Assembly: GCF_052857255.1 (NCBI RefSeq)
Contig: NC_135498.1
Location: forward strand, 115,697,134 to 115,761,133
Direction of reading: 5' to 3'
Length of the DNA: 64,000 nt
Source of the DNA: Amblyomma americanum
Lineage: Eukaryota > Arthropoda > Arachnida > Ixodida > Ixodidae
In this document: positions 22,405 through 33,144 of the stretch, piece by piece
Layout of the letters: each line of letters starts with the position of its first letter
How positions within the stretch are numbered: the stretch's first letter is position 1
Translations under genes and position numbers: made by a program
Notes under the pieces: generated by a model
Database searches by the model: none
The model's input: the letters and a program-made list of their open reading frames with translations, nothing else
Told to the model about the DNA's origin: nothing

Positions 22405-22980
22405 TGACCCTTTATTTCATGGGCACAGGAATCCGCCGGGGTGTAGACACAGCGTACGGGACTGTATTGGGCACGAGGCGTATCGTATGTTCCCCAAATA
22501 TGGACCCTGTTCCTTGGAATACCTTGAGATACCTGCTTACTATGTCGTCAGCAGTGAGCAATTCATCCCAAAAGTGTACGATTCGCATGGCTTTGATAGC
22601 TGGCAATCCTAACAAGGGCGTGCGCAACTTGTGCACGATGTAAATAGTTTGCTGCGAATGGTGTTCTTTCTAAACTACTTAAGCGTCAAACTTTCCGATT
22701 GTACGGACGCTTGCATTGCTCGGCCCGATCAGATCGCCTGCTTGGTCCAGAGAACGGGGCAGGAAAGGAAATGTTTCACCTACGACAGTTACTTGTACTC
22801 CGGTGTTTTACTTTCATGCAAACCTTGTGGTCGCTTATCAGTACGTTGACGAAAAGCACAGACGCTGCGTCCTGTGATTGCTCGACCGTGCTAAGAAATT
22901 TCTTATCAGGCTCGGCAATGCCGTCGAGATTCCCGTCTGCCTGCATTTTTCGGCACGCTTTTTCTAAGCGGCCCAACTTT
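22405..22980 (-). pseudogene. Protease and N-terminal RT fragment of G2
   Basis: Minus strand. 22,976-22,776 reads DKKFLSTVEQSQDAASVLFV, the linker and start of a retroviral-type protease, with VCMKVK where relatives have the beginning of the catalytic DTGA box. 22,636-22,412 reads LRTPLLGLPAIKAMRIV, then FQGTGSIFGEHTIRL and STPRRIPVPM, the protease end and the N-terminal edge of the RT. The RT stops there. The next recognisable sequence, only about 20 bp on, is the integrase zinc finger, so the RT palm, thumb and RNase H are deleted. Confidence 0.8.
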
Positions 22981-23740
22981 CGGCAGAACCTGCACCTTTT
23001 CTGTAGCGCTGGGCAACTGCTTCTCAGATGAGACGGACCGGCACAGAAACTGCACCTTTTTTGACGATAAGCATTCTTCTGTCCGCATGCAATTCTACAA
23101 TTTCCCCCCGGCTTTCCTCGACTTTACTGCGGCGACACGATTCCAGGAACGTACAGTTGTGATGTTTTAGCTCGGCTTGCTGTCTCTTCACCGTGTTCAG
23201 TGTGAGCTTTTAACTACGAACCTGTCTCTAATTAGGCGCTCCTTCATGTCTTTGAACTCGCATCTGTGTGCTAGCCTGTTTAGCTCGGTTGCGAACTGGT
23301 CTACTGTTTCGCCCTGCTGTTGACGGCGTTGTTAAAGCGAGCACTCTCGCAGATTGTATTCTTGGTGTGGACAAAGTAGCTCTGCAACTTCGGCTTTACG
23401 AAGCTAAGGTCCTTCATTTCTTCATCTTTGTCGTTTAGTTCCCGAATAATCCCCCGCGACTTTCTGTCTATTGTATACAGAAGAGTCCTTACGTGTACTT
23501 AGGCTGGCTTCTCGTGTAGTCCGCAGGCGAATCTGTAGTCGTCAAATTCGTCAATCCAGGCGGGCCAGTCCTCGACATTCTGGAAGTTTAAGGGACTGGG
23601 AGGCTCGATTCCTGCCATTCCGAAGTGTTGCTTGCCGCTTGCCACCGGGACGACTTGCTCTTGTTGCAGCAGCTTCTCGTCGTCCCCTTGTTGACGGTGC
23701 TTTTGGGGTGCTATGTCGGAGCCGGCCTTCATCCCACTTC
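22980..23740 (-). pseudogene. gag of G2 with zinc knuckles
   Basis: Minus strand. A start codon at 23,616-23,618 begins MAGIEPPSPLNFQN, continuing DWPAWIDEFDDYRFACGLH. Homology to gag of this gypsy lineage then runs through stops (LLYTIDRKSRG, YFVHTKNTICESARF around 23,470-23,320). At 23,075-22,960 two Cys clusters occur (CSFCAGPSHLRSSC and CRFCRKLGRLEKAC), atypical zinc knuckles that would bind the RNA. Several TAG/TGA codons interrupt the frame. Confidence 0.8.
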
Positions 23741-23748
23741 TGCCTCGA

Positions 23749-24078
23749 TGTCAGACAAGGCAGACAGACGCTCGTTGCATGGTGACCAAGAAATGATTCA
23801 TTAGAATGTTCCGTCGCGCAATACATACATATATTTGGTTAGAGCAACCTAAAAAGATTGAAAAATAATAAGCCTCTGCTTGCACGCGCAGTATATACAT
23901 ATTAGTGTGGGCAGAGAAAAAGAAAGAAAAGTAATGTTGCCCAGCCCGAACTGCCGCAGCCAGAACGGTCACATGACTTTTGGGAGAACTGGGTGAGGGA
24001 AATGAAGGCATAGCGCATATCTCAGCTCACATCAGTGGGGGGGGGGGCACGCGAACAGTGTATCACAATGATGCCACA
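23749..24078 (-). repeat. 5' LTR of G2 (330 bp)
   Basis: Direct repeat of 21,054-21,340. It contains an extra segment of about 60 bp, with a second copy of a GCGC..TA.ATACATAT phrase, and a poly-G run (24,038-24,049). Immediately inside (minus strand) follows TCGAGGCAGAAGTGGGATGA, the expected place of the primer-binding site. The two LTRs differ by indels and many substitutions, so the insertion is old. Confidence 0.85.
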
Positions 24079-24284
24079 ATTATCACATGACTCACTAAAG
24101 CCTGCGTATGGCGGCACAAGGAGTTATGTAGGGTTTCTGCGGGACACTCGTGAGCAAAATGCCAACGAACAGCAGCACGCCAGCAGGAGCAGCCCTGTGG
24201 CTGCTTCACAAAAGCGACGATAGGCGGCGCAGCCGGCGCTGGGCTCATGCGTTGTGGGCGCAGGGGCTACCTCGAACCCGGGCT

Positions 24285-25045
24285 CCGTTGGGTAGCGTGT
24301 CTGAGCCTTCGGGCTGAATAAAGATGGAACTTGAAGTTTGGGAAAACGCAAACAAGCGGGTTTACTGGCACTTTGGTGAAATTTATTAACATATTTAAGA
24401 AAGAGCAAACAGTAAAAAATTCAAGACTTTATGGGTCGAGCCACAGGATGAGCCTTGTCGCCAGGGCCCAGAGCGTCCTTTCTCCCTCAGAAAGGTCCTT
24501 AAATAACGTAAGGTTCCGCCCCTTCATACGGCGGTGGCCAATCCAACACGTAGCACATTTCTCCAAAACGGGACAAGGTCCACAGTACGTAGCATTCTTT
24601 GCACAGTGAACCCGTGGGAACAGGCGAGGAGGAATCGCAAGTCCGCTGCTATTTCGCACAATGGTGCAACACTATTGCAAGCGGCTCCCTGTCTCCGAAA
24701 AACCACAGGTGTGCGTGCGGCGCCGCGGGCCTCAACTGCGGCGACCTATCTATGGTGTGTCCGGCTCCTGTCGGACACTGCTAATTACTCGATGGCACCG
24801 TTCCCCTAGCTAATCTCCTGTCGTCTGTCCACCGTCGGTCGCTGCCCCATGCGTCATTCTTTCTGGGAACCAGCTATATGGGAAGGTCATTCCCACCGAG
24901 CCAAGCGTGAGAAAAATTCAACAGGCTCCTTCCCAGCGAGTCATCGTGTTTTTTTCTGCGGTTGTCGGCCACCTGACACCGTCGAAATTGCCGCTGCTGT
25001 AGCCACCACCAAAGTCATCCCGGTCGATGGAATCTGCGCCTTAAT
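24285..25045 (-). repeat. Fragment of G1-family element: end of internal region plus LTR
   Basis: The minus strand matches 13,580-14,130 in order: GCGCAGATTCCATCGACCGG (last internal codons), then AGCGGCAATTTCGAC, CTGGGAAGGAGCCTG, GGGAATGACCTTCCC, GGATTGGCCACC, GGCGACAAGGCTCA, ACTGTTTGCTCTTTC and AGTGCCAGTAAACCCG. Because matching extends a few dozen bases upstream of the LTR start, this is a truncated 3' end and not a clean solo LTR. It lies between G2 and the Tc1-like remnant. Confidence 0.7.
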
Positions 25046-25049
25046 CTAG

Positions 25050-25500
25050 TTTATCTGAAGTACATCCCGTTCATATCAGCGTATAGGGACCGACAAGTGC
25101 TGCCGTCCGATCTAATCCGCTCCACGCATCTTTGATAACAGCCCTCAGCGCGTCTGCTGAGGAATGGAACTGTCATCGAGCCGTCGCGAACTTCATGCTC
25201 CCCAAACATTCCGAATGATAGTGAGGTCAGGCGGGCGCCTGTGGAGGTCATTCAAGGACTGCCACGTCCCGAAGCTTTCTTGGAGTTGCGGATGGGGGAA
25301 GTTGTCAGGCTGGAGGATAACATCGCTATCAGGGAATGGTCCCCCTCAAAAAATATGGGAACACATCGTCGAGCATGGAAGAGTAAGCGTCTCGATTAAA
25401 GCGGTTCTCTACTCCAAGCAGGAGTCGCAAAGCCTTTGGATGCCACAGCACCCCAAACACTCATAGCAGAACGGCCGCTGCCAGCCACTCACTGCATGTA
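25050..25500 (-). pseudogene. Tc1-like transposase remnant
   Basis: Minus strand. MSVWGAVASKGF (about 25,465-25,430), RDAYSSMLDDVFPYFL (in another frame), VILQPDNFPHP (second catalytic Asp, matching QxDNAPxH), RRPPDLTIIRNVWGA (third catalytic region, matching PDLNPIENxW), then GCYQRCVERIRSDG and SLYADMNGM for the C-terminal helix. Stops and at least two frameshifts break it. The N-terminal DNA-binding domain and terminal repeats were not found. Confidence 0.75.
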
Positions 25501-26825
25501 TTCATACAAAAAATAAAATCTTTTGTTGGCTTGGGTATAATATGCCAACGCGACCTGTGCACTACATTGAACAAGTACTGAATAACTTTATCCTTTAACA
25601 GTGTCTGAGATTTGGCTAAAACTTATTTTTCCTTAACACCGTCATGAAAAATACGGCCCATGGGGCTCTCTTTTTCTCAATTCATCTGTTATCTGAGATT
25701 ATTTCACACTGCCAGATTCAGGCGATCATTTCTAAGTTGGCCACAGTCCGGGCATAACTTATTTAAAATTGGCTGAAACAGAAATTGTGCTGACGACATT
25801 TGTCACTCGCCATATTTTGTCCGCTGTATACTCCGTTTAAAATCTTTTGCCGGAAACGTACAACGTAATCTGTAATTTTATACCAGTATATTGCGTCTTT
25901 TTTAGCCAATACGCGGCTTTGGGACATCAAAACGTGCGAATTATTATTAGACTTTTGCACTTTACTATTGCCTTTTGACTTTTTCACTTTTCTTTACTTT
26001 TGCACTTTAATATTGCACTTTTTTAGTGCAACTTATTTTTCGCGAGGGCGATATCTCCCCTGTGCGAGTCAATATTACTCCAGAAATATTTCGCCGGCAC
26101 TACACAAGGTAGCGGAGATGGCCACTATAGGGCTCCACTGTTGCTGAAGAGGTCCACAGGGTTTCGTGTGCGCTCCGCGTGTCATTTGCGTTGGCACAAA
26201 CAAGTCCAGTGGCCGTGGACGTGTCAAATTAAAATATATCGGCAACTTAAACGGCGTAAATACGGGGTGAGGTATGGAAACGCTGCGCACGTATTGTGAA
26301 ATAATTGTCTTGGAATGACTTCTTTACCGTGTCCCCTTACATCAATAGCGCTCTGAAAACAACATACTGTACTTGGAGTCTTTTATGTCAAACTTTAACT
26401 TGACATTTTGCCGAAATTATTTGCGAGAAGAATTTGCTTGGAGTATACGACATATGCGAGAGTACGGAAATGAGGTCACTGCGAGATTTATTTTTTCCAT
26501 ATTATCAGGATCAGCTCAGATGTCTATCCAACCGGATATGGTAACTTCCTTTGAGCTGCATAAAATAATGGCATGAGACGCTATGAACTTGCTGCGCTTG
26601 CTATAAATATGCAGATCCGGAAACCACTGTCGAAACCACTCTTTGACGCCTCCAGTGGGTACCAATCTGGGTCGACATTGAATCACATGTTACACCACAG
26701 AGCAAGCGTTTCTCATATAGCTTATTTTTTAGAAAAGGCAAAGCCATACCTGATATTAGCTAAATAAGGTAAACATCTGTTTATTGAGGGGGACATATGC
26801 AGGAGTCGCTCTGCGCGCGCACTTA
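25501..26825. other. Unassigned AT-rich interval
   Basis: No feature I can support. Contains T-rich runs around 25,975-26,040 with repeated TTTTGCACTTT / TATTGCACTTTT phrases. Open frames are short and lack motifs. Confidence 0.4.
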
Positions 26826-26834
26826 TTTGCCATA

Positions 26835-27170
26835 GGCTGGCACACTCATTCGTGAGTGCACTCGTATCGCCTCACTCAAACTCACTCACGTGTGTGCGAG
26901 TGCGAGTGAGTAGGTGTGAGTGGACGTGAGTGTGAGTGAGTGGATGTGAGTGTGGGTCGTCATGAGTGCGAGTAGACGTGAGTGTGAGTGCGACTAAATG
27001 GATGTGAGTATGGGTGGTCATGAGTGTGAGTGAGTGGATTTGAGTGCGAGTAAGTGGATGTGAGTGTGAGTGAATATGAGTGTGAATATGAGTGAATATG
27101 AGTGTGAGTGCGAGAAAAGATGAGTAGCGAGTGGACGTGAGTGGCGAGTGCATGTAAGTGATGGGTGGAC
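26835..27170. repeat. Degenerate GTGAGT satellite-like array, first block
   Basis: About 330 bp built almost entirely of variants of GTGAGT, GTGAGTGGAT and GTGCGAG. Translated, the complementary strand gives long His/Ser/Thr/Leu-rich frames, which are artefacts. The edges contain inverted versions (CACTCATTCGTGAGTG and CTCACTCACG). A second block with the same words lies at 28,485-28,655. Confidence 0.9.
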
Positions 27171-28484
27171 GCGACAGGCGAAGTTGGTCGCATGTACTTA
27201 GCGATCACAATATCCGCTTAGCTATTTTCATGTTGTTGACAGCTGAGGGAAGAGTAGTGATGCCGCTCGAGGCGGCATAAGGCATCATGAAGGTGTCTAT
27301 GGACAACCGAAGCAGAGGATTCCGCTGGCGCTGGAACGGCATTCATGCGTTTTTGTTCGCTTTCACTGTTCACGGTTGGAATGGGTCGTGGGTTCGTATC
27401 ACAACCGATTAATTTCCTATTGGTAAAACCTACAAAATTAAGAAAAAGACCTCCCCTGTGCTCCTTGGTTTCGTTGACTGTTGGCTTCCGTTATTTATGT
27501 CGTGTAACGAGCACCTCTTTTTATTCCCTTATCCGCTGAATCGTTCATTGAGGGCTTCGAATCTGGCAGTCTTGAAGCCGTCTAAGGCATCAGGGATCTA
27601 AGCTAGGGATCTAAAATAGAATGTATTTGAGTAATGTCACCTTTTAGCTGGGGAAATAACTATCAAAGAAAAGCAGTACGGGCAAATGAAAAAATGAAAG
27701 CTAATAAGCATTAAGCTAGGCCGACGGTTTGCGTTTCGCCTAAAGATATCGTGCAGGCGAGTGTTGTTGTTCAAACTGCCAATACTGAGAAAACAGTGAA
27801 GAAAAAACAGTCTGATGGAGATCACAGCCAAAAATGTGGCAAGAAGAGAACAGGGAACTGAGGGCGGAGGGTGCGAAAAGGCCTCTTCTGCGTGAAGACG
27901 AGACCGCTTGTTGAAACGTTTGCTAGAACTCCGAGGTTTTCCCCTCCCTTGTTTACATTGTGAGTGCCAAGAAACCATGCGCTTACCCTCTCTCTACCAT
28001 ATATTCATATGCCGATGTTACACATGAAGATAAAAACTGCAGCTCTATAATATCTTGTATATTTTGCAATTCCATCACACTGAAATAAATGTGAGGGGCC
28101 TAGGTGAAAGGAGGTTGGGGGTGAGGGGGCGCTGCGCTGAAACTTGGCTCCCCCTCATGGAGAACCCTACGCACGTCTACGGACACCATTCAAAAACGTG
28201 TCTATGCATCTTAGCTGCTGACTCTAAAAAGGCACTCATTGTCTCAGCAGCAAGCGCGGGAGCACACGTGCGTAACATTGGTTTAGGACATGGAATATGC
28301 GCGGTAAGTGACCACCTTCATCAAATATTTAAAGTGTGAAAATTGGTCATATAGCCCGACAGAGCCCGGGCGGCTCACCAACACATCTTTGTGACTCAGG
28401 CTATGCCAGGGGAACCACGAGCGCAGTCGGCCGCGGCGGTAAATCTCTCATTCCTTCGGTTGTCAGCAAACAAGGAAACAGTGA
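27171..28484. other. Unassigned interval between the GTGAGT blocks
   Basis: About 1.3 kb of unique-looking sequence. Open frames (27,637-27,978 minus, 28,055-28,339 plus) have no recognisable domain. No splice-bounded exon was convincing. Confidence 0.4.
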
Positions 28485-28655
28485 GCATGCGTGAATGAGA
28501 GTGAGTGGATATGAGTGCGAGTGTGAGTGGACATAAGTGTAAGTGAGTAGTCGTGATTGCGAGTGATCGTCAGTGCGAATGTGAGTGGTTGTCCGTGCGA
28601 GTGGACATGTGTGAGTGAGAGTGAGTGGATGTGAGTGCGAGTCGCCGAGAGTGTG
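28485..28655. repeat. Degenerate GTGAGT array, second block
   Basis: About 170 bp of the same GTGAGT/GTGAGTGGA/GTGCGAGT vocabulary as 26,835-27,170, in the same orientation. The intervening 1.3 kb shows no such repeats. Confidence 0.9.
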
Positions 28656-29595
28656 ATTAAGCCACCTCTCATGGTACCGAGGGATGTTATTTGGATGGAC
28701 CAATCTGCGTTCGCAGAATGATTTGCCGTATGCTCCCGATAGCCGACAGGTGCGTCTTGTGTGAGTCCGAAGAGCAATAGAAAAGCAGGTAGCATCGGAA
28801 TGTTATGCGTGGGTATTGCGTAACTTCCTCAAACAACAGCGGATTTAAAGAGAAGTAAGCGGCAAGGAAGAGGGGATGGAACAGATTGAGATATCAAGAC
28901 AAAGATAAAGGCGTTGCACACGCACCTAGTAATACATTAATTACATACATGTACGATGCACAAAGTGCGTTCCGCTTTCAAGATTGCGTTCGCCATTAGC
29001 GATACGAGCGCTATGCAGGTTGGCGATGTTCCGCGCTCGAAGCGCCGTCACTTTGGTTATTCACCGCGGTGTTGGAACAAGAAAATCGCGTTTTCTAAAG
29101 CATGTGCAGCGACCTCTGGTGAAGCACATCTTAGCATGTCGACTGCCTGGAGGTCTGCCGTACTCGCTGGTTTCGTCAGTGCTTATTTTGACAATGCCCA
29201 GCATCCTTTCTCTTGAGTCACCGGCCCGCTTGACCCAATATTCCTCACGAAGAACGCAAAGTGTCGTGCACGTATTTTTAACGTCATTAGAAAAAAGCGG
29301 TTCAGCCCTCTTTGTTATTCCGGCACACTCTTCTCGATTGCTGGACCAGATGTCTTTGCTTGCTGACTACAGAACAAGGTTAGATTCGCGCTAGGATGAG
29401 ACGTGTAGATGCCCGAAGAAAAAAACCTACGAGCATATGCGCCGTGTTCAGGCTGTTGTGTACGCTTAAAATGTGCAGATGATTTCAGAGACCACCACTT
29501 TCTCCTTTACTGGCGCTTTGTTTAAGAAATAATTTCGCCTTCCATTGTCTTCTCAAAATATTGCTCAGTTTCCCTAAATGGGTCTGTCAAATACA

Positions 29596-29597
<2 letters not shown>
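28656..29597. other. Unassigned interval
   Basis: No feature I can support. The plus-strand frame 28,984-29,394 (136 codons) has no recognised domain and no start or splice context worth calling. Confidence 0.4.

Positions 29598-29656
<59 letters not shown>
29598..29656. repeat. (TA)n microsatellite
   Basis: About 29 uninterrupted TA units directly after CACGCA. Confidence 0.97.
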
Positions 29657-29658
<2 letters not shown>

Positions 29659-29930
29659 ACACAAGTTTACGTGGTGGAGGTGCGCGAGAAACAATAATAT
29701 CCCTGAGGGGTGAGGCAAACCAACCGAAAGCAGTAAGGGGATGTACTTGAGCCTCCATTCATTTCAACAAATTCCAGCTGACTTGGCACCGAAGCCTAGT
29801 CCTTTTTACGCGAACCCGCATCCCACAAAGTTTAGATCATTGTTGTTCGCCGAACGCAATTATAAATTATTAGGAAAACCGCGCACACCTCCGATGACAT
29901 TTTTTTTTGTTTGCGAAATTATTTCGCTTT

Positions 29931-29933
29931 TTT

Positions 29934-29992
<59 letters not shown>

Positions 29993-30060
29993 TTGATACT
30001 GCAGGCCAATAAACTGGCCCTAGCATGAGGGGCAATACAGTAAAAAGTGTGACAATGCAA
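29931..30060 (-). repeat. Probable LINE 3' end with (AATA)n tail
   Basis: Plus-strand (TTTA)n at about 29,933-29,993. Read on the minus strand, sequence including GCCAGTTTATTGGCCTGCAG runs into AATAAATAAATAA. A short unique 3' end with a tandem 4-bp tail is how CR1/L2-like LINEs end. Only the last 60 or so bases of such an element would be present; it sits just beyond the 3' end of the candidate host gene. Confidence 0.5.
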
Positions 30061-30080
30061 AACAACACTCAAACAAGACG

Positions 30081-30086
30081 TTTATT
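30081..30086 (-). promoter_or_regulatory. Polyadenylation signal AATAAA of the candidate host gene
   Basis: AATAAA on the minus strand, 66 bases downstream of the TAG stop at 30,152-30,154. The spacing suits a short 3' UTR. Confidence 0.5.
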
Positions 30087-30151
30087 CCGTGGTCTTAGTT
30101 TCCGTTCAACACCACTTGCAAGGAGACGTCACGAAGAACCTGGAAGGCAGG

Positions 30152-30238
30152 CTACTGCATGACTTGAACGTCACCCTGTGCAGACTGCGCTGCACCGCCT
30201 CCTTGTCCGCCGCCGGCCGCCTCAGAGACCGGTGCCAC
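30152..30238 (-). CDS. Terminal exon of an unrecognised host gene
   Basis: Minus strand. A TTGCAG acceptor at 30,239-30,244 is followed in phase 0 by VAPVSEAAGGGQGGGAAQSA, then a few more residues ending at TAG. The peptide is Gly/Ala/Gln-rich and probably disordered. It fits behind the exon at 33,475-33,789, whose donor is also phase 0 and whose end (NQPRQDAQ) is similarly Gln-rich. The reading frame is also open for a few codons upstream of the acceptor, so the true exon start could be slightly earlier. I do not recognise the protein. Exon calling is by eye, so confidence is moderate. Confidence 0.5.
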   Translation of the reverse strand: MAPVSEAAGGGQGGGAAQSAQGDVQVMQ

Positions 30239-31139
30239 CTGCAACGAGGCACTTTGGCGTGATGCATACTGCTTGCTGACGCTCATAGGACTACACGTAG
30301 GACTACACGCGAAGGGATAAGTTATGAGACCTCACAACTGACGGAACAATGACCCTTTGCTGAGAGCCAGGGAGACTGGCGCGTGCAAAAGGAAAACTTT
30401 CTTTTGAGGGTAACACTTTTAATTTCGCATGATTTAAACTGTCTATGACGGGAGGGCTGTTCATGGCGCATGTAATGAGTCAATCTCGGCGTTTTGTAAC
30501 ACTTAAGCAGATTTTGAAACTGGCGCGTGTGTTTCAAGAAGAAAAAGCGAAACTATACGTTCCGCTTCTCTTTAAATTCCTTTTTTACTGGAAATCAGTT
30601 CGCAGACATGTTTAAATTTTTTGATTTAACACAAACATTGCTTTCGTAATAAACTTAATCAGTCGTGCTAAAAGCCTTCACAGGCGTCAGAACCACTGGC
30701 ACAATTCGCGTTAGAGTTGAAATATTTGTTGCATGAGGATCTCTCTCGGATATTCTGCGGTTGCCGGCATACAGCCAGGGCCGCTGCCGTTGCATTGTCA
30801 AGTTTATACATTTCTGTGGTCTCGTACAAGCAGGCGCGATTTCAGACAGAAAAACAAACTTTGCAAGTGATAACAACGTATATCCGGCTGCTCTAAAGAT
30901 AATATTATAGTAACTTGTGAGGAGATGAAAAGTATGAAGTGCAGCAGTTAACTGAAAACAATACTACATGTTTCGTTCTGTAGAAGTGAACCTCTGTTCA
31001 CATTAAAGAGGCACAGGCACTAAGTGGTTGGATGCCTGTCTTTTTGCTTGAAAAGAGGTCTACGGGATTAGTTATCATCTAAATGAGCTCAGAGCATCAG
31101 TAAGCAGCGTTAATAATTAATTACAAGCAATAACTACAA
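30239..31139. other. Part of intron 3 of the candidate gene, mostly unassigned
   Basis: No repeat recognised in 30.24-31.14 kb. On the minus strand, 30,838-30,668 holds a short open frame with five Cys in its last 45 residues (VCRQPQNIRERSSCNKYF, then NCASGSDACEGF and a stop). It starts with an in-frame Met at 30,811 preceded by a CCACAG. It could be a terminal exon of a small cysteine-rich protein or chance; I do not call it a gene. Confidence 0.35.
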
Positions 31140-31547
31140 GGATAAGAATAGGGTGGAGCGCATATGGCAGGTTATGCGAGATGAATAGCTGGTTACCAAT
31201 ATCCCTCAAGAGAAAAGTGTAGAACAGCTGTATCTTACCGGCACTCACCTACGGGGCAGGAACGTGGAGGCTAACGGAAAGGGTTCAGCTTAAGTTAAGG
31301 ACAAAGCAGCGAGCCTTGGAAAGAAAAATGATAGGTGTAACGTTAAGAAACCGGAAGCGGGCAGAGTGGGTGAGGAAATAAACGCGGGTTAATGATATCC
31401 TAGTCGAAATCAAGAGGAAGAAATGGGCTTGGGCAGCTAAGGCATGTAATGCGAAGCCAAGATAACCGCTGGTCCTTAAGTGTAACGGAGTGGATTCCAA
31501 GGGAATGCAAACGTAGCAGGGGTCGGAAGAAGGTTATGTGGGCGGAT
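31140..31547 (+). mobile_element. RTE-like LINE 3' fragment, left of the gap
   Basis: Sequence across several frames gives LPALTYGAGTWRLTERVQLK, TKQRALERKMIGVTLRNRK, DILVEIKRKKWAWAA and RWSLSVTEWIP, the C-terminal region typical of RTE-type LINEs (after the RT domain). It ends at the run of N. Broken by stops. Confidence 0.65.
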
Positions 31548-31647
31548 NNNNNNNNNNNNNNNNNNNNNNNNNNNNNNNNNNNNNNNNNNNNNNNNNNNNN
31601 NNNNNNNNNNNNNNNNNNNNNNNNNNNNNNNNNNNNNNNNNNNNNNN
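31548..31647. other. Assembly gap (100 N)
   Basis: Exactly 100 N. The right flank restarts inside the same repeat unit as the left flank (TGACATCCTAGTCGAAAT versus TGATATCCTAGTCGAAAT), so the true length and structure are unknown. Confidence 1.
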
Positions 31648-31935
31648 TGGAACAAACGCAGGTTAATGACATCCTAGTCGAAATAAAGAGAAATAATTTG
31701 GGCAGGACATGTAATGCGAAGGCAGGATAACCGTTGGTCCTTAAGGGTAACGGAGTGGATTCCAAGGGAAGGCAAGCGTAGCAGGGGCGGAAGAAGGTTA
31801 TGTGGCGGATGAGATTAGGAAGTTTGCGGGGATAGGGTGGGCGCAGCTGGCAAAGGGCAGGGTTAATTTAAGAGGCATGGGCAAGCCCTTTGCCCTGCAG
31901 TGGGTGTAGTCAGGCTGATGGTGGTGATGATGAAT
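31648..31935 (+). mobile_element. RTE-like LINE 3' end, right of the gap
   Basis: Repeats the last part of the left fragment (codons for TRVNDILVEIKRNN through TEWIPREGK) and continues through RKFAGIGWAQLAKGRVNLRG and GKPFALQWV to a stop at about 31,907. It ends in a GATGGTGGTGATGATGA tail, as RTE elements commonly end in short tandem repeats. Confidence 0.7.
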
Positions 31936-32926
31936 TTTATGCCTGCACTTTCTGTCTCGGTCGGCAGCAGCGCTGAAGTGCACGTTAATGTCACAGTCAC
32001 CGGTCAACCTGAATTACCACAATACCGATGACGTTGGCGTGACCGGCAAGCACTGGTTATTGCTCTGAACAACCACTGGTTCGGTGACGTATCAATAATT
32101 TGGGCAAGTGCAGCTTGACGTCACTCGTTTTGGGTAGAAATGCCGAGCGGCATCTCGGAGAACGTTCAAAATGAGCTATGTTCAGTCGAACACCTGTAAC
32201 TGAAACTTGCTAGACGCCATCTCTACGCCCGTGAAACAAATCATATTACTTCTTTATGTTCGAAATTTTGTGTCTGTACCTCTTTAAGTCATAACTTTCT
32301 TTTTACTTGACTGAGCCTTACATGTCACATGTTGATCACTGAACTCCACTCAATGCTAACCCAAGTGTAAAATCGTAATCATGGTTCTAAAAGCACCGTT
32401 AAACAGCAAAGTGGAAGAACCAACTTCACGTGCACGGCGACTTTTAAAAGGTAAACAAATGATTAGGCAGTTGTATTCCAGCGGTACCAAAGTTGTTAAG
32501 CATCCCACTTGTGTACAGCAGGTGGGGGTGTGATCGTCACTGCCTTCAGTACACACAACATATATCTTCAATATGTACTACCTTTCCTCCGGCCTCGCAC
32601 TCTGCCTGTCTCAGCTGAAATGCTTTCAAATGTGGGTCTCGGCTCCCACCTTCCGCACACCAAATAGGTTAGCAATGGCACTCTCTCTCTCTCTAACCTG
32701 TCCTTTCGTCGTAAAACTGAATTTACACGACTTAAATAAATATTTATTTTACCATGCACTAAATACATTACCATTACGTAAATGCCAACAACAGCAAATC
32801 AGCCTTCCACGCACCATATATGGCTGTCAACGACTGTCAGTTTTTCTTCAATAAAAGCATGCCCGTTCAAGGGGAGACATAAATGTACACCGAGAAAAAG
32901 CTGAAAATTGCCTATTTTGATAGATT

Positions 32927-32929
<3 letters not shown>
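31936..32929. other. Unassigned interval
   Basis: No feature recognised beyond a short (CT)n run at about 32,683-32,694. It is in the inferred third intron of the candidate host gene. Confidence 0.4.
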
Positions 32930-32981
<52 letters not shown>

Positions 32982-33050
32982 ATTTTATTTACATCGAAGA
33001 GATGGAGGGGGCTGCTAGTAAAAGCTGTCCGAACGAACGGCAGCTTGGCA
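32929..33050 (-). repeat. (TCAA)n with adjacent LINE-type 3' end
   Basis: About 12 units of AATC at 32,929-32,978. On the minus strand a unique stretch including CATCTCTTCGATGTAAATAA leads into (TTGA)n, again a LINE-like 3' end plus 4-bp tail. The element type cannot be told from so short a piece. Confidence 0.5.
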
Positions 33051-33144
33051 ACGCCCACAGATTATAGCTTTATAATTAAGAACGTGTTACTTTCTTTAAA
33101 ACAGAAACGTTTATAAACGATAAAAAAATCTCAGCATGGCTAAG

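Larger units (their letters stand above)
21049..24083 (-). mobile_element. Ty3/gypsy element G2, internally deleted, with target duplication
   Basis: Two direct repeats starting TGTCAGA and ending CACA (21,054-21,340 and 23,749-24,078) flank gag, protease, the start of RT and integrase, all on the minus strand. The pentamer ATTAT is present immediately outside both ends (21,049-21,053 and 24,079-24,083), a perfect 5-bp target-site duplication that fixes the element boundaries. The interior is only about 2.4 kb because most of RT and all of RNase H are missing. Frames are also broken by stops, so it could move only with enzymes from another copy. It belongs to a gypsy lineage clearly different from G1 and G3. 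Confidence 0.9.

Noticed and set aside
26872..27208. Long His/Ser/Thr-rich minus-strand open frames
   Set aside because: They are translations of the GTGAGT simple-sequence array, with no start context or domain.
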